Positions 52,301 to 63,314 of a DNA stretch of 64,000 bases are shown piece after piece. Each line of letters starts with the position of its first letter. Position 1 is the stretch's first letter. This DNA is from Archegozetes longisetosus (taxonomy: Eukaryota; Arthropoda; Arachnida; Sarcoptiformes; Trhypochthoniidae): assembly GCA_018873245.2 (NCBI GenBank), contig JAEMBT020000008.1, forward strand, positions 1,240,001 to 1,304,000, given 5' to 3'. The notes under the pieces were generated by a model. It saw only the letters and a program-made list of their open reading frames with translations. It was not told where the DNA came from and ran no database searches. The translations under genes and the position numbers were made by a program.

Positions 52301-55300
52301 CTACAGTCAATGAAGGAATCGAATGGATTCAAGATACATATTTATTCATTCGGATGCGTAAAAATCCGATTTGCTATGGAATCGGTGCTCAAGACCTAGA
52401 GAATGATAGAGAATTGTATGAAATAAGACGAAAACTTATTATTAGCTCAGCCGAAGATCTCGATAAAGCGAGAATGATCCGTTACAATCCAGAGGCGGGA
52501 ACTTTCGATCCGACAGATCTGGGTCGAACCGCTAGTCACTATTACATCAAATATGACACAATAGAAAAGTTCAATGATTTGATATCAGAATCAATGGACG
52601 AAAGACAGATCATGGCTATGATTGCAACCGCACAAGAATTTGATCAACTAAAGGTAAACTGATTTTTTAATTCGTCTTTAAATTCATTAACTGGTTCATT
52701 ATTAATTGAAAATTTTGATTTATTTTTAAATTGAAGTCTCGCGAAGAAGAATTCGATGAATTGTCAGAACTTTTACACGGTCATTGCCACCTGGGAGTTC
52801 CAGGCGGTGTGGAGAACAAACACGGAAAAGTCAATATTCTGATGCAGTCATACCTATCTCGTGCTAAAATAGATAGCTTTTCACTGGTCTCAGATTCCAT
52901 GTTTGTTATGCAGGTTTCTACTGATTTTTATTAATATTTTCAAATCTTTAGAAATTATTTCGAATAAATTAATTTTTGTTTTATTCTCAGAACGTCAATC
53001 GTATAGCTCGGGGATTATTCGAATATGTCTTGAAGAAAGGTTGGGCTATATTGGCAGAACATTTGCTCAAATTCAGTCTAATGTTTGAGAGACGAATGTG
53101 GGATTTCGAGTCACCCCTGCGTCAGTTTGATAATGAAATCTCATACGAAGTAATGCAAAAACTAGAAAAGGCTAAACTAACTATACCTAAAATCAGAGAA
53201 ATGACTGCCGATGAAGTTGGAAGACTTGTCCGCCATCAGAGTTATGGTTCTGTTATCAAGAGATTAGCTGATATTCTGCCAAATATTGAAATCAATGCAA
53301 GTTTGAAACCAATAACGCGTACAGTACTTATGGTTCAGTTAGAATTGACACCTTGTTTCCGATGGGAAGACAAATATCATGGAAAAGTTTGCGAATCATT
53401 TTGGATTTGGTTGGCGGACATCGACAGCAATCATATATATCACAGTGAATTATTTAAGTTCACGAAAAAACAAGTAATCGGTAGAGAGACTCAAAAGTTG
53501 ACATTCAATATCCCACTACTAGATCCTGATCAGATTCCATCTCAATATATTATTCATTGTTCATTTGATCGATGGCTCGGTTGTAATTTCGATATTGGCA
53601 TTCCTTGTCATAACTTGATTTTGCCCGAAAAATACATTCCTTATACAAAATTATTAGATTTGGACCCACTACCAGTGACAGCATTAAACAACAGTTTATA
53701 TGAGTCTCTTTATAGGTTCACTCATTTCAATCCAATACAGACTCAAATATTCCATACTTTATACCACACGGATAGTAATGTGTTATTAGGTGCTCCGACT
53801 GGTTCTGGAAAGACAATTGCAGCTGAAATCGCAATGTTTAGAGTTTTCAATACTAAAACTAATGCAAAAATTGTTTATATCGCGCCACTTAAAGCGTTGG
53901 TTCGCGAAAGAGTTGATGACTGGAAGATCAAAATCGAACGAAATATGGGTCGAAGAGTTGTTGAATTGACTGGAGATGTGACTCCAGACGTGAGAGCTAT
54001 AATGGAAGCAGATGTCATAGTGACCACACCCGAGAAGTGGGACGGAGTCAGCAGAAGTTGGCAAACGCGTAAATATGTTAGAGATGTTGCGCTCATTGTC
54101 ATCGACGAAATACACCTGTTAGGCGAAGATCGCGGACCTGTACTCGAAGTAATCGTTTCGCGAACTAATTTCATTTGTGAGAATACAAGTGAAACGATAA
54201 GAATAATTGGACTTTCGACTGCTATCGCCAACGCTCAAGATTTGGCCAATTGGCTGAATATTAAGAAAGTAGGTTTATATAACTTCAAGCCATCGGTGCG
54301 TCCAGTTCCCATTGAAGTCCATGTTCACGGATATCCTGGAAAGAACTACTGCCCGAGAATGGCATTAATGAATAAACCGACATATCGTGCAATTATTCAA
54401 CACTCGCCGAAGAAACCAGTTCTAGTTTTCGTGTCATCTCGAAGACAAACACGTCTGACAGCTCTTGATTTGATTACATTTTTAGCGTCTGATAACGACA
54501 GCTATCGATTCCTTCATATGGATAGAGATGAAATGACAGCTCTTATTGAAACCGTCAGAGACAGTAACTTAAAAATTACTCTCGATTTCGGTATTGGTTT
54601 ACATCACGCAGGTCTACATGAAAGAGACAGGACTTTAGTTGAAGAACTGTTTTCCAATCAGAAGATTCAAATACTGATTACAACTGCAACCCTTGCATGG
54701 GGTGTCAATTTGCCGGCGCATGCGGTATAACATTAATTTGATTAATTAACTAATTTTTACGAATATTTCTCTACATATCATATCTCTACATATTCAGGTA
54801 ATAATCAAAGGAACAGAGTATTTTGATGGAAAAAAGCACAGATATGTTGATTTTCCGATTACTGATGTGTTGCAAATGATGGGAAGAGCAGGAAGACCTC
54901 AATTCGATACGTCTGGTGTCGCTGTTGTTTTAGTTCATGACATTAAGAAAGAATACTACAAAAAGTTTCTCTACGAACCGTTTCCTGTTGAGTCCAGTCT
55001 TTTGGATGTATTGCCCGATCATTTAAATGCAGAAATAGTTTCGGGAACTATTAAAACGAAACAAGATGCCATTGAATACCTAAACTGGACGTATCTGTTC
55101 AGACGTGTCATCAAAAATCCACATTATTATGGATTAGAAAGTAGTGAACCGAATGATGTCAATGCGTTTCTGTCCTCAATGATTGACCAAACATTACAGA
55201 CATTGGTCAATGACTGGTGTATTACTATAGATGAAGACGAACGCACTATAAGACCTACATTTTTAGGTCGAATTGCTTCTTATTATTATTTACATCACTC

Positions 55301-56330
55301 AACGATACGTATGTTTCAAGAAAGGTTAGGAAATGCTAACTGTGATAATGATTATGCGGCTCTTTTGGACGTTTTGACAAATGCTGCTGAATATAACGAA
55401 CTGCCAGTTAGGCATAACGAAGACATTCTAAACGGAGAATTGGCCAACAATTGTCCAATAAAAGTGAGTCGTCATAGTCTGGACAGTCCCCACACAAAAG
55501 CCAATCTTCTACTTCAAGCCCATATCTCACGATTGCATTTGCCGTCAACTGATTATTTAACAGATCTTAAGTCAGTTTTAGACCAAGCGATTCGTGTGAT
55601 CCAAGCCATGATCGATGTCTCAGCTCTGGCGGGAATACTGCCGACAACACTGAAGATAATAACTTTACTTCAAATGATCATTCAGTCGCGATGGTATTAC
55701 AACAACCCTTTGCTTACTTTGCAAAGTGTCAACGAAGATATCGTTTGCGCGATTCCTGTCCAACTTTGTTCTCTACCAAATCTCATACAAATAGCTATAA
55801 ATAAAGGTTTCAATGGTTTGGAAAGTACTCTGAGGCCTTACGTAAATGACGCAATCTTAATCGAACAGATTTACGGAACTCTCCTTAGGTTACCTCTGAT
55901 TGAAGTTTCGTTAAGTATTGTGAAAAGCAACTTGAATAACGAAGAGACGCCTAGTCCTAGTATTCCTATCCCATTGGATTCTATTTTCAAGTCATTAACA
56001 GATCAGACATGGATTGATGTTGAAGCCAATACAGAATATACTCTCGTATGTGGTTTATTACGAAAAGGAAAGAAGAGAGACAATTCGCGGGCAGTTGCGC
56101 CCAAATTTCCCAAAATGAAAGACGAATCTTGGTTTGTCATATTAGGAGAGATCGACAAACCAGAATTGGTTGCTTTGAGAAGAGTTGGATTTGTTGGAGC
56201 TAAATCTGTTCAGAATATGACCTTCACCACTCCGTCCATTACAGCAAAATTGATTTATACCTTCTATTTGGTCAGCGATTCATATTTGGGTCTCGACCAA
56301 CAGTACAATATTTGTTTAAATGTTCAGTAG
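49303..56330 (+). CDS. ASCC3: Activating signal cointegrator 1 complex subunit 3, Ski2-like double-cassette helicase
   Basis: The five exons are 49303-51960, 52045-52653, 52737-52913, 52991-54724 and 54798-56330. All are in phase and total 2236 residues, compared with about 2200 for vertebrate ASCC3. The introns are 73-84 nt. The N-terminal 540 residues form the ASCC2-binding and alpha-helical region with a Lys/Glu coiled segment. Cassette 1 has Walker A APTGAGKT near 561, DEVH near 676, SATLPN and QIFGRAGRP, then a Sec63 unit. Cassette 2 has APTGSGKT near 1416, DEIH near 1520, STAIAN and QMMGRAGRP, then a second Sec63 unit ending LDQQYNICLNVQ. The family is a 3'-5' helicase. It splits collided ribosomes in the RQT complex (yeast Slh1) and unwinds DNA for ALKBH3 alkylation repair. 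Both ATPase sites keep their key residues, so it should be active. Met at 49318 is an alternative start. The longer DEIHLL/STAIAN second cassette separates it from Brr2. Confidence 0.96.
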
Positions 56331-56658
56331 ATATCTAAATTTGAGAGATTTAACTACTTTTCTAATGTGATCCACAAGTTGATTTCCTATGCATTTTTTG
56401 AGTAAAGTTAATATTAGTATTTCTCAAAAGTAATGTCGTTTTTTATTGATAATATAAATTTAATTTTACAAATAGTTATACAAGTTTAGTCGATGATATA
56501 TCGCCCTCATTATCGATAACAACTCCCCATCTTTTGGTCAAATTTTGAATGTCCTCCCTATAGAAAGAGGGGGTTTGGAGGCAAACAAACTTCATATCCC
56601 ATTTCTGATACTCTCAGTATTTGCAAACGTTTTATCGTTAAGGAAATGATGCAAAGTC

Positions 56659-56770
56659 CGGGAGTTGAGATGGCAAGTGTTGCGTCATCCGCCATACTCA
56701 CCAGACATTGCACCGTCTGATTACCATTTGTTCAGACTTTGCATCATTTCCTTAATAAAATGTTTGCAAA
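56659..56770 (+). pseudogene. Mariner transposase C-terminal fragment
   Basis: The plus-strand frame gives about 24 residues around VLRHPPYSPD and APSDYHLF, which are diagnostic of mariner DD34D transposases. The last Asp of PSD corresponds to the third catalytic Asp. The frame then shifts, and the expected downstream part (an F-ANIES-like segment) continues with stops up to about 56915. Everything upstream, including the first two catalytic Asp residues, is absent. Confidence 0.8.
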
Positions 56771-56930
56771 TATTGAGAGTATTAGAAATGGGATATGAAG
56801 TTTGTTTGCCTCCAAACCCCCTCTTTCTATAGGGAGGGCATTCAAAATTTGATCAAAAGATGGGGAGTTGTTATCGATAATGAGGGCGATTATATCATTT
56901 ACTAAACTTGTATAACTATTTAAAATTAAA

Positions 56931-57783
56931 GTACTTGTCGAACTTAGACAAAATGTTGTTCGATTTTAATAAAAATTTACAGGGATATTAAGCAAGGTAA
57001 ATGATACATAAATATGCAAAAGTTATAAAATTCCATATAGTTTTAAAATTATTTATATTAGAAAATTGATAATATTCTTACAATTGAACATAACAAAATG
57101 TAATATACATTAAAATGTTCAGTTTTGCTTGCATATTTTCCAAACTTAAAGTTATACGCATATGATCTACATTTTCCACAAATAATATCACCTTGTTTAA
57201 TAATAATATTATTTGGCTGTTTATTGCTTTTTAATAAAATAGTATTTTTAACAGTATTAATATTTATTATTTCAATATTATTCTCATTTCGTAAATTACT
57301 TTTGTTGCTTTATCACAACGTCTAGAGCAACAAGCACAATATTTAGATCTTAAGTAACGAAATTCTGACATTTTTCTTAAAATTTTAACTTTTGCCCCAA
57401 TTAAGTCAAAATGATCGCTTCACTTAAAGAAAGATAATGAAAAATGCTTTATATTTTGCTATTCAAGTGACTGGCTTAATCGGAGCAATACATTAAAAAA
57501 CAGGATTATGTCATTTAATAGCCATTTTCCGGTGTTATTTTAAAATATATGTGTTATTATATGAAAAATTATGTAGCCTAACTAGTCAAACATTTCCAGC
57601 GAAACAATCTTTTAAAAATATTATTCCATTAATTTCTAAGCGCACAACAATTTTATCAACAAAATGCATTATTGTGCGATTTCCTTTCAATATTATATCA
57701 TAATAATTATATGAACAATATTATATTTGAATCATAATTAATTGGCGGATATCTCATTAATTTTTGCTAAGTCCGACAAGTAC
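56931..57783 (-). mobile_element. Nested 853-bp DNA transposon without target-site duplication (Spy/ISL2EU-like)
   Basis: The ends are GTACTTGTCGAACTTAG and the inverse of GTACTTGTCGGACTTAG, a 17-bp terminal inverted repeat with one mismatch. Comparison with the uninterrupted other arm of the host fold-back element defines the empty site exactly. The element sits between AAATTAAA and TTTATATT, and no base of the target is duplicated. Insertion between AAA and TTT without duplication is, as I recall, the hallmark of the Spy group related to ISL2EU/Harbinger. Assignment to that group is inference. The element is too short for a transposase and is probably an internally deleted derivative. The minus strand is its coding direction. 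Confidence 0.65.
57059..57371 (-). pseudogene. Cys-rich N-terminal transposon ORF remnant, frameshifted
   Basis: The minus-strand ATG at 57369-57371 opens a frame beginning MSEFRYLRSKY, followed by a Cys cluster (CACC-x3-C) and DKATKV. It meets a stop at 57267. A +1 shift near 57290 leads into a second open frame with ICGKCR and an aromatic segment, ending at 57059. Two Cys pairs spaced by about 60 residues suggest a zinc-binding DNA-recognition domain, as found at the start of several transposases. I do not recognise the family. The frame is broken and no catalytic part follows. Confidence 0.4.
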
Positions 57784-57827
57784 TTTATATTATCAATAAA
57801 AAACGACATTACTTTTGAGAAATACTA

Positions 57828-58696
57828 GTAGTTTTTATGACTGGAATTTATAACTGAAATTATTTGTTCTTAGATCTATTAAACTTGGTTTTCTAAAAAG
57901 ATTTAGGAACATTTCATTTTTCTAAAAGCGATTAGTTTTTGACTATTGGCTTGCATTAAAACTTGCAATGCTATCATCCATCAAACTTTGTATTTGTTGT
58001 TGGTTTTGAAACTGAGAAACTCGTAGGACTAACAGAAGAGCTTTGGCTACATGTTACTATTGATCTTACTTTTTGGCTTTCGGACGTGTGCCACTGTTAC
58101 ACGAACGCGAACATTCACTTATACCTAACCAAACATTACGATAGATTAAGTTAGAGGCATAACTACATTACATTGTGCAATAATGCGATGCCGCGCATCG
58201 TCCAAAAGACAGCTTTTCGTCGAGAAAAGAGTTAAAAATAGATTTAAGATATTTATTCAAACGTACATATTATTGTAAGTTGAGTAGTACTTAGCTAATA
58301 ATTATTTCATCGAGTCATTAGGTTTTCGAATAAGTTATCGATTTTTTTCGAAAGCAGTTATCAAAACGACCACTTCTATACTGAAAGATCACTGTAAAGT
58401 TTTTAAAATCGATTTATTGCGTAATTGCGAACAGAAGCCGATTGTAATAATGATCTGACATTATTTGCAGTGAATATTTCATTATTTCTAAAAATAAGTC
58501 TAATTACTTATTCGAACGCGATCTAAGCATTAAGTTTTACAATTTGAAAAATCGATAGTTTTAAGTGCAGACATCATATCTTATGCATTGTAGTGAACTT
58601 GAGATATCTTGTCATAACTATTCGTTTGGAAGTTTTTGCCAGTTTTCATATGCATTACTTTTAACATTTACACGAGTAACACTTGAATTGCGTAAA
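57828..58696. other. Intergenic and 5' flank of the sushi-domain gene
   Basis: No gene is supported. There is no clear TATA box in the 100 bp before the start codon at 58697. In-frame codons extend upstream to 58565, but they lack conserved content and precede the signal peptide, so I treat them as untranslated. Confidence 0.5.
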
Positions 58697-60049
58697 ATGT
58701 TTCGCATATACTTAACTATACTCTTCGTAATAAGTAATTCATTGAAAATCGAAGGCCGATGTGGTTATCCAGAACTACCCTTCATGTCCTCTAGCATCGA
58801 GACGAAAGAATTCTTCGAAGAAGGAGAAACCCTGAAGATTAGTTGCATTGGAAGTGTGGTCGTCGAGCAAACTTTGAGCGATGGAGTGATCCAATGCGTC
58901 AATAATACATGGAATACAACATCATTGAGATGTTCTCAAATCCAAAACATTACTGCTATTGATATCGTAGCCAATGGCAAACAAGAAGAAACTCCTGGTT
59001 TGAAGAAGAAAGAGTTCATTTATCTGTCAGACAACGACCCAATGACTTGCGTTTCGCTCAAAGACGAAGAGCAATGGATTCTGCATTTGGATGGTCCTAA
59101 GTATGTGTCTCACGTTGCAATAATCGGCACTTTGAGCGATAACCAAACAGGTAATAACTCGACTAACATAACGATTAGTTTACGGACAGAAGAAAGTTGT
59201 CAAATGCAAGAGAATACTAGTATGCCGAACTCTCCACTTGTATTTTTCATCTATAAATGTCCGATCGACACACTCGCTCGAAATCTAAGCATTCATTTAC
59301 AAGCGAACGGGCATGATATCAATATCTGCGGTATTGATGTGTTCGCTATCATTAATGATGATTGCGGCAAACCAGAACTACCTCTTTATTCATTCGCTAA
59401 TCAATTGAGAATACAAGACGGAACCAAAATTGTGGAATATGCTTGCGCGAAAGGCTATAAAATCAGCGGAAGCGCTCAGAGAACCTGTGGATCAGATGGT
59501 TTTTGGCATCCTCTGAAACCTCCGACGTGTTTGCCTGAAGTAAAATGTAATAAATTGAACGAGACCGATGAAACGTTTGGGTTGGAGTACAGCGGTTTCG
59601 ACCTATTCGGAAACGCGTTACCTGAAATGTCTAAACTAACCTATCATTGTTTGAACACAACTAATATCATATCTGAATATACGGTCAGGTATTGTCAAGA
59701 TGATGGCAATTGGAGTCCAATAAATCACATACCAGTTTGTCACCCGAGAAATCATGTGATTGTTGTGTTTGGAAAGCATTTGACTAAAGATAAGCACTTG
59801 ATATTCTATGGCGCGACCGGCTTAGTGCTGCTGTTCGTTGGATCTGCTATTATATTGTATCACATGAGAAGACTTGCGAAGAAGATCTCAAGACAAATGA
59901 GGGAGAAAGCTTACTTACAACAGGAAAAATCACTTCCCAACTATAACAGTGAATCTCATTATCAGGACATAACTGCTTTGTTTACCGGTGAAGTTGTCAC
60001 TGATCCTGCAGCAGTACCTCAAATCCAACAAAGCGCACCTAAATATTAG
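58697..60049 (+). CDS. Type I membrane protein with three sushi/CCP domains
   Basis: A single open frame of 450 residues without introns. Met at 58697 is chosen because a signal peptide follows directly (hydrophobic residues 4-15, cleavage probably near 20). CCP1 covers 22-79 with Cys at 22, 50, 67 and 79. A middle region (85-220, Cys at 118, 168, 188 and 211) has features of a beta-sandwich lectin-like module (WILHLDGPKYVSHVAIIG). CCP2 covers 223-278 (Cys 223, 250, 264, 278) and CCP3 covers 284-348 (Cys 284, 318, 333, 348), both starting with the typical C-x-x-PEL or equivalent and ending W-x(n)-C. A helix at 368-389 precedes a basic stop-transfer (RRLAKKISR) and a 60-residue cytoplasmic tail with tyrosines, ending APKY. 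There are several N-glycosylation sequons. Sushi proteins serve in adhesion, synaptic organisation and complement-like recognition. Which role applies here is unknown. Confidence 0.88.
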   Translation: MFRIYLTILFVISNSLKIEGRCGYPELPFMSSSIETKEFFEEGETLKISCIGSVVVEQTLSDGVIQCVNNTWNTTSLRCSQIQNITAIDIVANGKQEETPGLKKKEFIYLSDNDPMTCVSLKDEEQWILHLDGPKYVSHVAIIGTLSDNQTGNNSTNITISLRTEESCQMQENTSMPNSPLVFFIYKCPIDTLARNLSIHLQANGHDINICGIDVFAIINDDCGKPELPLYSFANQLRIQDGTKIVEYACAKGYKISGSAQRTCGSDGFWHPLKPPTCLPEVKCNKLNETDETFGLEYSGFDLFGNALPEMSKLTYHCLNTTNIISEYTVRYCQDDGNWSPINHIPVCHPRNHVIVVFGKHLTKDKHLIFYGATGLVLLFVGSAIILYHMRRLAKKISRQMREKAYLQQEKSLPNYNSESHYQDITALFTGEVVTDPAAVPQIQQSAPKY

Positions 60050-63000
60050 GTCGCATTCATCAGATTCTTTCTTATTTTATCATAGAGTGATCACAAGCAC
60101 ATTTACATTGAAATTAATTTTTCATTGTTGGTGTGCGGAATTCGACTAAGACTTGAAACTAAATGAAATTCTTGAGCTTGGCGCAACTGAAAAATTGATT
60201 TCAATGTCTGACATGGTCTTTATGTTATTTTTCAAGGTATAAATCAATCGATTATCACTAAATCATGAAAACTTTATTATGTTTTCTTTGTATTTTCTTA
60301 AGTTTAATTTTTTCGACTTATATTTTCGATTGTTTTGAGACAGTTTTGGAAAAAATATGTCACAAGTTGTCTCCAGTTAACACTGTACTGAAATACCTGA
60401 GTATTGTCATCTAGCTTTGTCTTAGTATCAATTCTGTTAGAGCTCGAAATAGCATCCAATTCTTATTATTGAACATCAATTAGAAAAAGTTTTGCACTAG
60501 AATTGAATCGACATACTCCCACAACTTAATGGATACTAAACCTAAAGTTTAGCTACTGATTCAAAGCTCAAGGATTCAGATCGATTAGAATAGGGGTTAG
60601 CCTTCGATATATAGCTTTCTGCAAATTACTAAGTTTTTGTCATTCAATATTGAGAGCAAGAAGTTTCGTACAGATCAAAGTGAAACTGTAAATAAATTAT
60701 TTGGTCGATTCGTTTTAAATCGTTCCGCAACATTAATAGAAAAATGAAATTTTGGTTGTGATCCTAGTATTATAACAAATCCGCTCACCTCAAGATAACA
60801 CTAATCTTATTCTAACTGTCAAATTATAAGCATTATAATTAAAAAACAATGAACATCATTTCCAACAGTAGTGTTATAAAAATTGTATTAAATTCAGTGG
60901 TCATTATCGTACGAATAAGTGTAGAGAAACGGCATCAGATCAAAAGATAAAATAGAGTAAAATCGATTCAATTGTGCTTCACTCTTATTAAGAACAATAC
61001 TATTCTAAAAGTTAACTGACTAATCATTTTTCAATATGAGTACGTATGAAAACTGTCAGATAATTATATTTGATTCACACTATCTTTTTGAGTGAAAAAT
61101 GAAAAAACTCTAAAACACTCGTCCGCACTCTTATTCGTATGAATCTGAACAAATTTGTTTAAAAACAGATAAATAGCAATCAAGTCAATCGATAATTGAA
61201 CAAATCTTCAAAATAATTCTATATTTTCATAAATATTGAGTTAAACAACACAAAATTTGTTATTCAAGTTGTAATAAGTTTATCTGTTGAAAAATTAGTT
61301 TAATAAAAAAATGTTCAAACTCCTAAAAACTTGACATAATGTTTACATTTGATTCTTGACTGGACGTCATGTTCCGACTCAAACATGATTCACAAGATCT
61401 GGTTCTCGTTTAGTATAATTTGTCAGTTTTGATAATTAATTTTCAAGATCACCAATCAATTTCTCGTAAGTATGAGCAGAAGTTTCAAATCAAAATACTT
61501 TGGAATGTATTTTTCTATTAGACAGTCAGATGCATACAAGAAAACAGCAAAACATCTTTGCAATCTTAAACTTTTTTGCGAGACCAGTGGCTATAATTTC
61601 TGCCAGAATAACTACATGTTCAGAGTGCAAGTTATCATGATCAACATTTTCTAGATAGACATCAAGTTTAGTATTAGTGTTTCCCTAAAGTATGGTTAAT
61701 ATTAAAATGAATTGATCTGTTTGATTACCTCTAACTAGTGTCTTACTAAAGTGATTGCAAAGTTTAACGAAAAACCATTTTTAAATCAAGAATTGTACCA
61801 ATTTTTGTTTTATAAAAACCATCAAAAACACATCTTAGAATAAAAACAAGATAATCGATAGTTTAAAAGTAAAAACGCTAACTTATAATTTGTCATAAAA
61901 GATTGGCTTGTCATTGCTCGTGTTTATGTAGTGCTGTTATAATTGCTATATCGTGCTCAGCCATTCAACGAACTGCAGAGTATTTCGAAACTTTGCTTCA
62001 GTCATTTTGATAAAAAATTATCAATAATAATGTCAATTATTAAAAGTTTGGTTTCGAACTTTTATCAATAAGAATCTTGGATAAGAGATATAAAGAAAAA
62101 AGTAGTGCTCAGTTATAGTTGAATCACTCGTATTGCTAGTTGCAACTTAATTTGCAGAAATAGTCTTCTTATTTGAGCAGTACTTTTATAAATGAAATTG
62201 TACTCATTCATTCATGTATTGAACTGCTATTCATAATGTTTAAAGATCTAATTGATTAATCAATATACTATTACAAACAGACGCAATAGTAAGCTTAATA
62301 CTGACTAATGAGCTCAATCATTAGTCAATTATAAATAGTAATTTCAGTAAATGACTATATATTTTTATGCAGATCGTTCAAAATAAAACTAAACTGAAAT
62401 ATTGAGTACAATTTTGATTTAATGTGACGCATCGATCAGATGCAAATTACGAATAGTTGAGAAGAACAAAAGTTGACCTAAATCGTTGTTTGAGATAAAA
62501 ACAAGTGTAATATTAATGTGGTCTTCTCAGTAAAATACATTTTGAGCATATCTCGCAGACCATTTGATTTTCATTTCTAACACTGTTTTTATAAACTGAC
62601 ATTAGATGAATGAAAGTTGATCTCGATAAATCAAATTTTCAGTATATGAGTAGTTAGTTTTACTTGTGATCCAAATATTCTAAAATAAATAGCTTTAACT
62701 GCTTTATCTGAGTTTAGTTTGATTTTGGGTCAACCATATATAATCTAATATTGATTAATTAATTTCCTAATCATAGTGTTTTATACAGAACAGTAAACAG
62801 AGACACAAATATTTTGAAAATGAATTTAATGAAAACTTCATATATAAGTGAATGAGTTACAGATTTTCAATGCTTTTTTGCGAACCATGTCAACAAAAAA
62901 TTTCGATAAAAATCTTTCGAATCCTGACTAAAAAAGCATTAATGGCTTTATTAGTAAGTCACACAAATGTGGACTAAAACTTGATATTTTAAAATTGATA

Positions 63001-63314
63001 CTATTATTAGTTTAACGATAAAAATCACAAATATATAACTGCTTTTAATTAAATAGAGGACTTGGTTGGTGAGCAACAAGTATTAATTAGATAACGCTTT
63101 TTACAGGCATTCACACCACTTGTTCAAACGATGACGGTTGAAATCTTGAGTTTATGGCCGAAACAACAATTTTATACATTTTATTTAAGCAAAACGCATG
63201 TGTTTGTGACCAATTCACTATGTTCGAAAGAGTGTTCTCTTCATAGCAATCTATTTTATATTAATTTTATGGAAAATTTAATTTGGTTTTGACAACTTTC
63301 GGACAAAATAGACA
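60050..63314. other. Convergent intergenic region, no gene seen
   Basis: It lies between the + strand sushi gene and the - strand gene at the right edge. The sequence is AT-rich without supported coding frames or clear repeats. A TTTATT word at 63180-63185 (AATAAA on the minus strand) is a plausible poly(A) signal for the right-hand gene, about 130 nt past its stop. Confidence 0.55.
63180..63185 (-). promoter_or_regulatory. Candidate polyadenylation signal for the right-edge gene
   Basis: AATAAA on the minus strand, about 130 nt downstream of the stop codon at 63315-63317. No closer canonical signal is seen. Confidence 0.35.

Larger units (their letters stand above)
56417..57825. mobile_element. 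Fold-back mariner derivative with a nested second transposon
   Basis: Perfect terminal inverted repeats of about 42 bp (GTATTTCTCAAAAGTAATGT inward) are flanked by TA on both sides (56415-56416 and 57826-57827), the target duplication of Tc1/mariner elements. The left arm (56417-56658) is the near-exact reverse complement of the right arm (56735-56930 plus 57784-57825). The loop (56659-56734) reads forward as WQVLRHPPYSPD and APSDYHLF, the mariner transposase segment with the third catalytic Asp. Each arm is thus a copy of the transposase 3' end, with stops and frameshifts. Without the inserted 853-bp element the original was about 556 bp. It has no coding capacity and would need a transposase in trans. 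It lies 85 bp after the ASCC3 stop. Confidence 0.85.

Noticed and set aside
56434..56640. Left arm of the fold-back read as an independent gene fragment on the plus strand
   Set aside because: It is the reverse complement of the mariner 3' end in the right arm and has no separate coding content.
58565..58696. 44-codon N-terminal extension of the sushi protein
   Set aside because: It would bury the signal peptide inside the protein. The Met at 58697 is followed immediately by a typical signal sequence.
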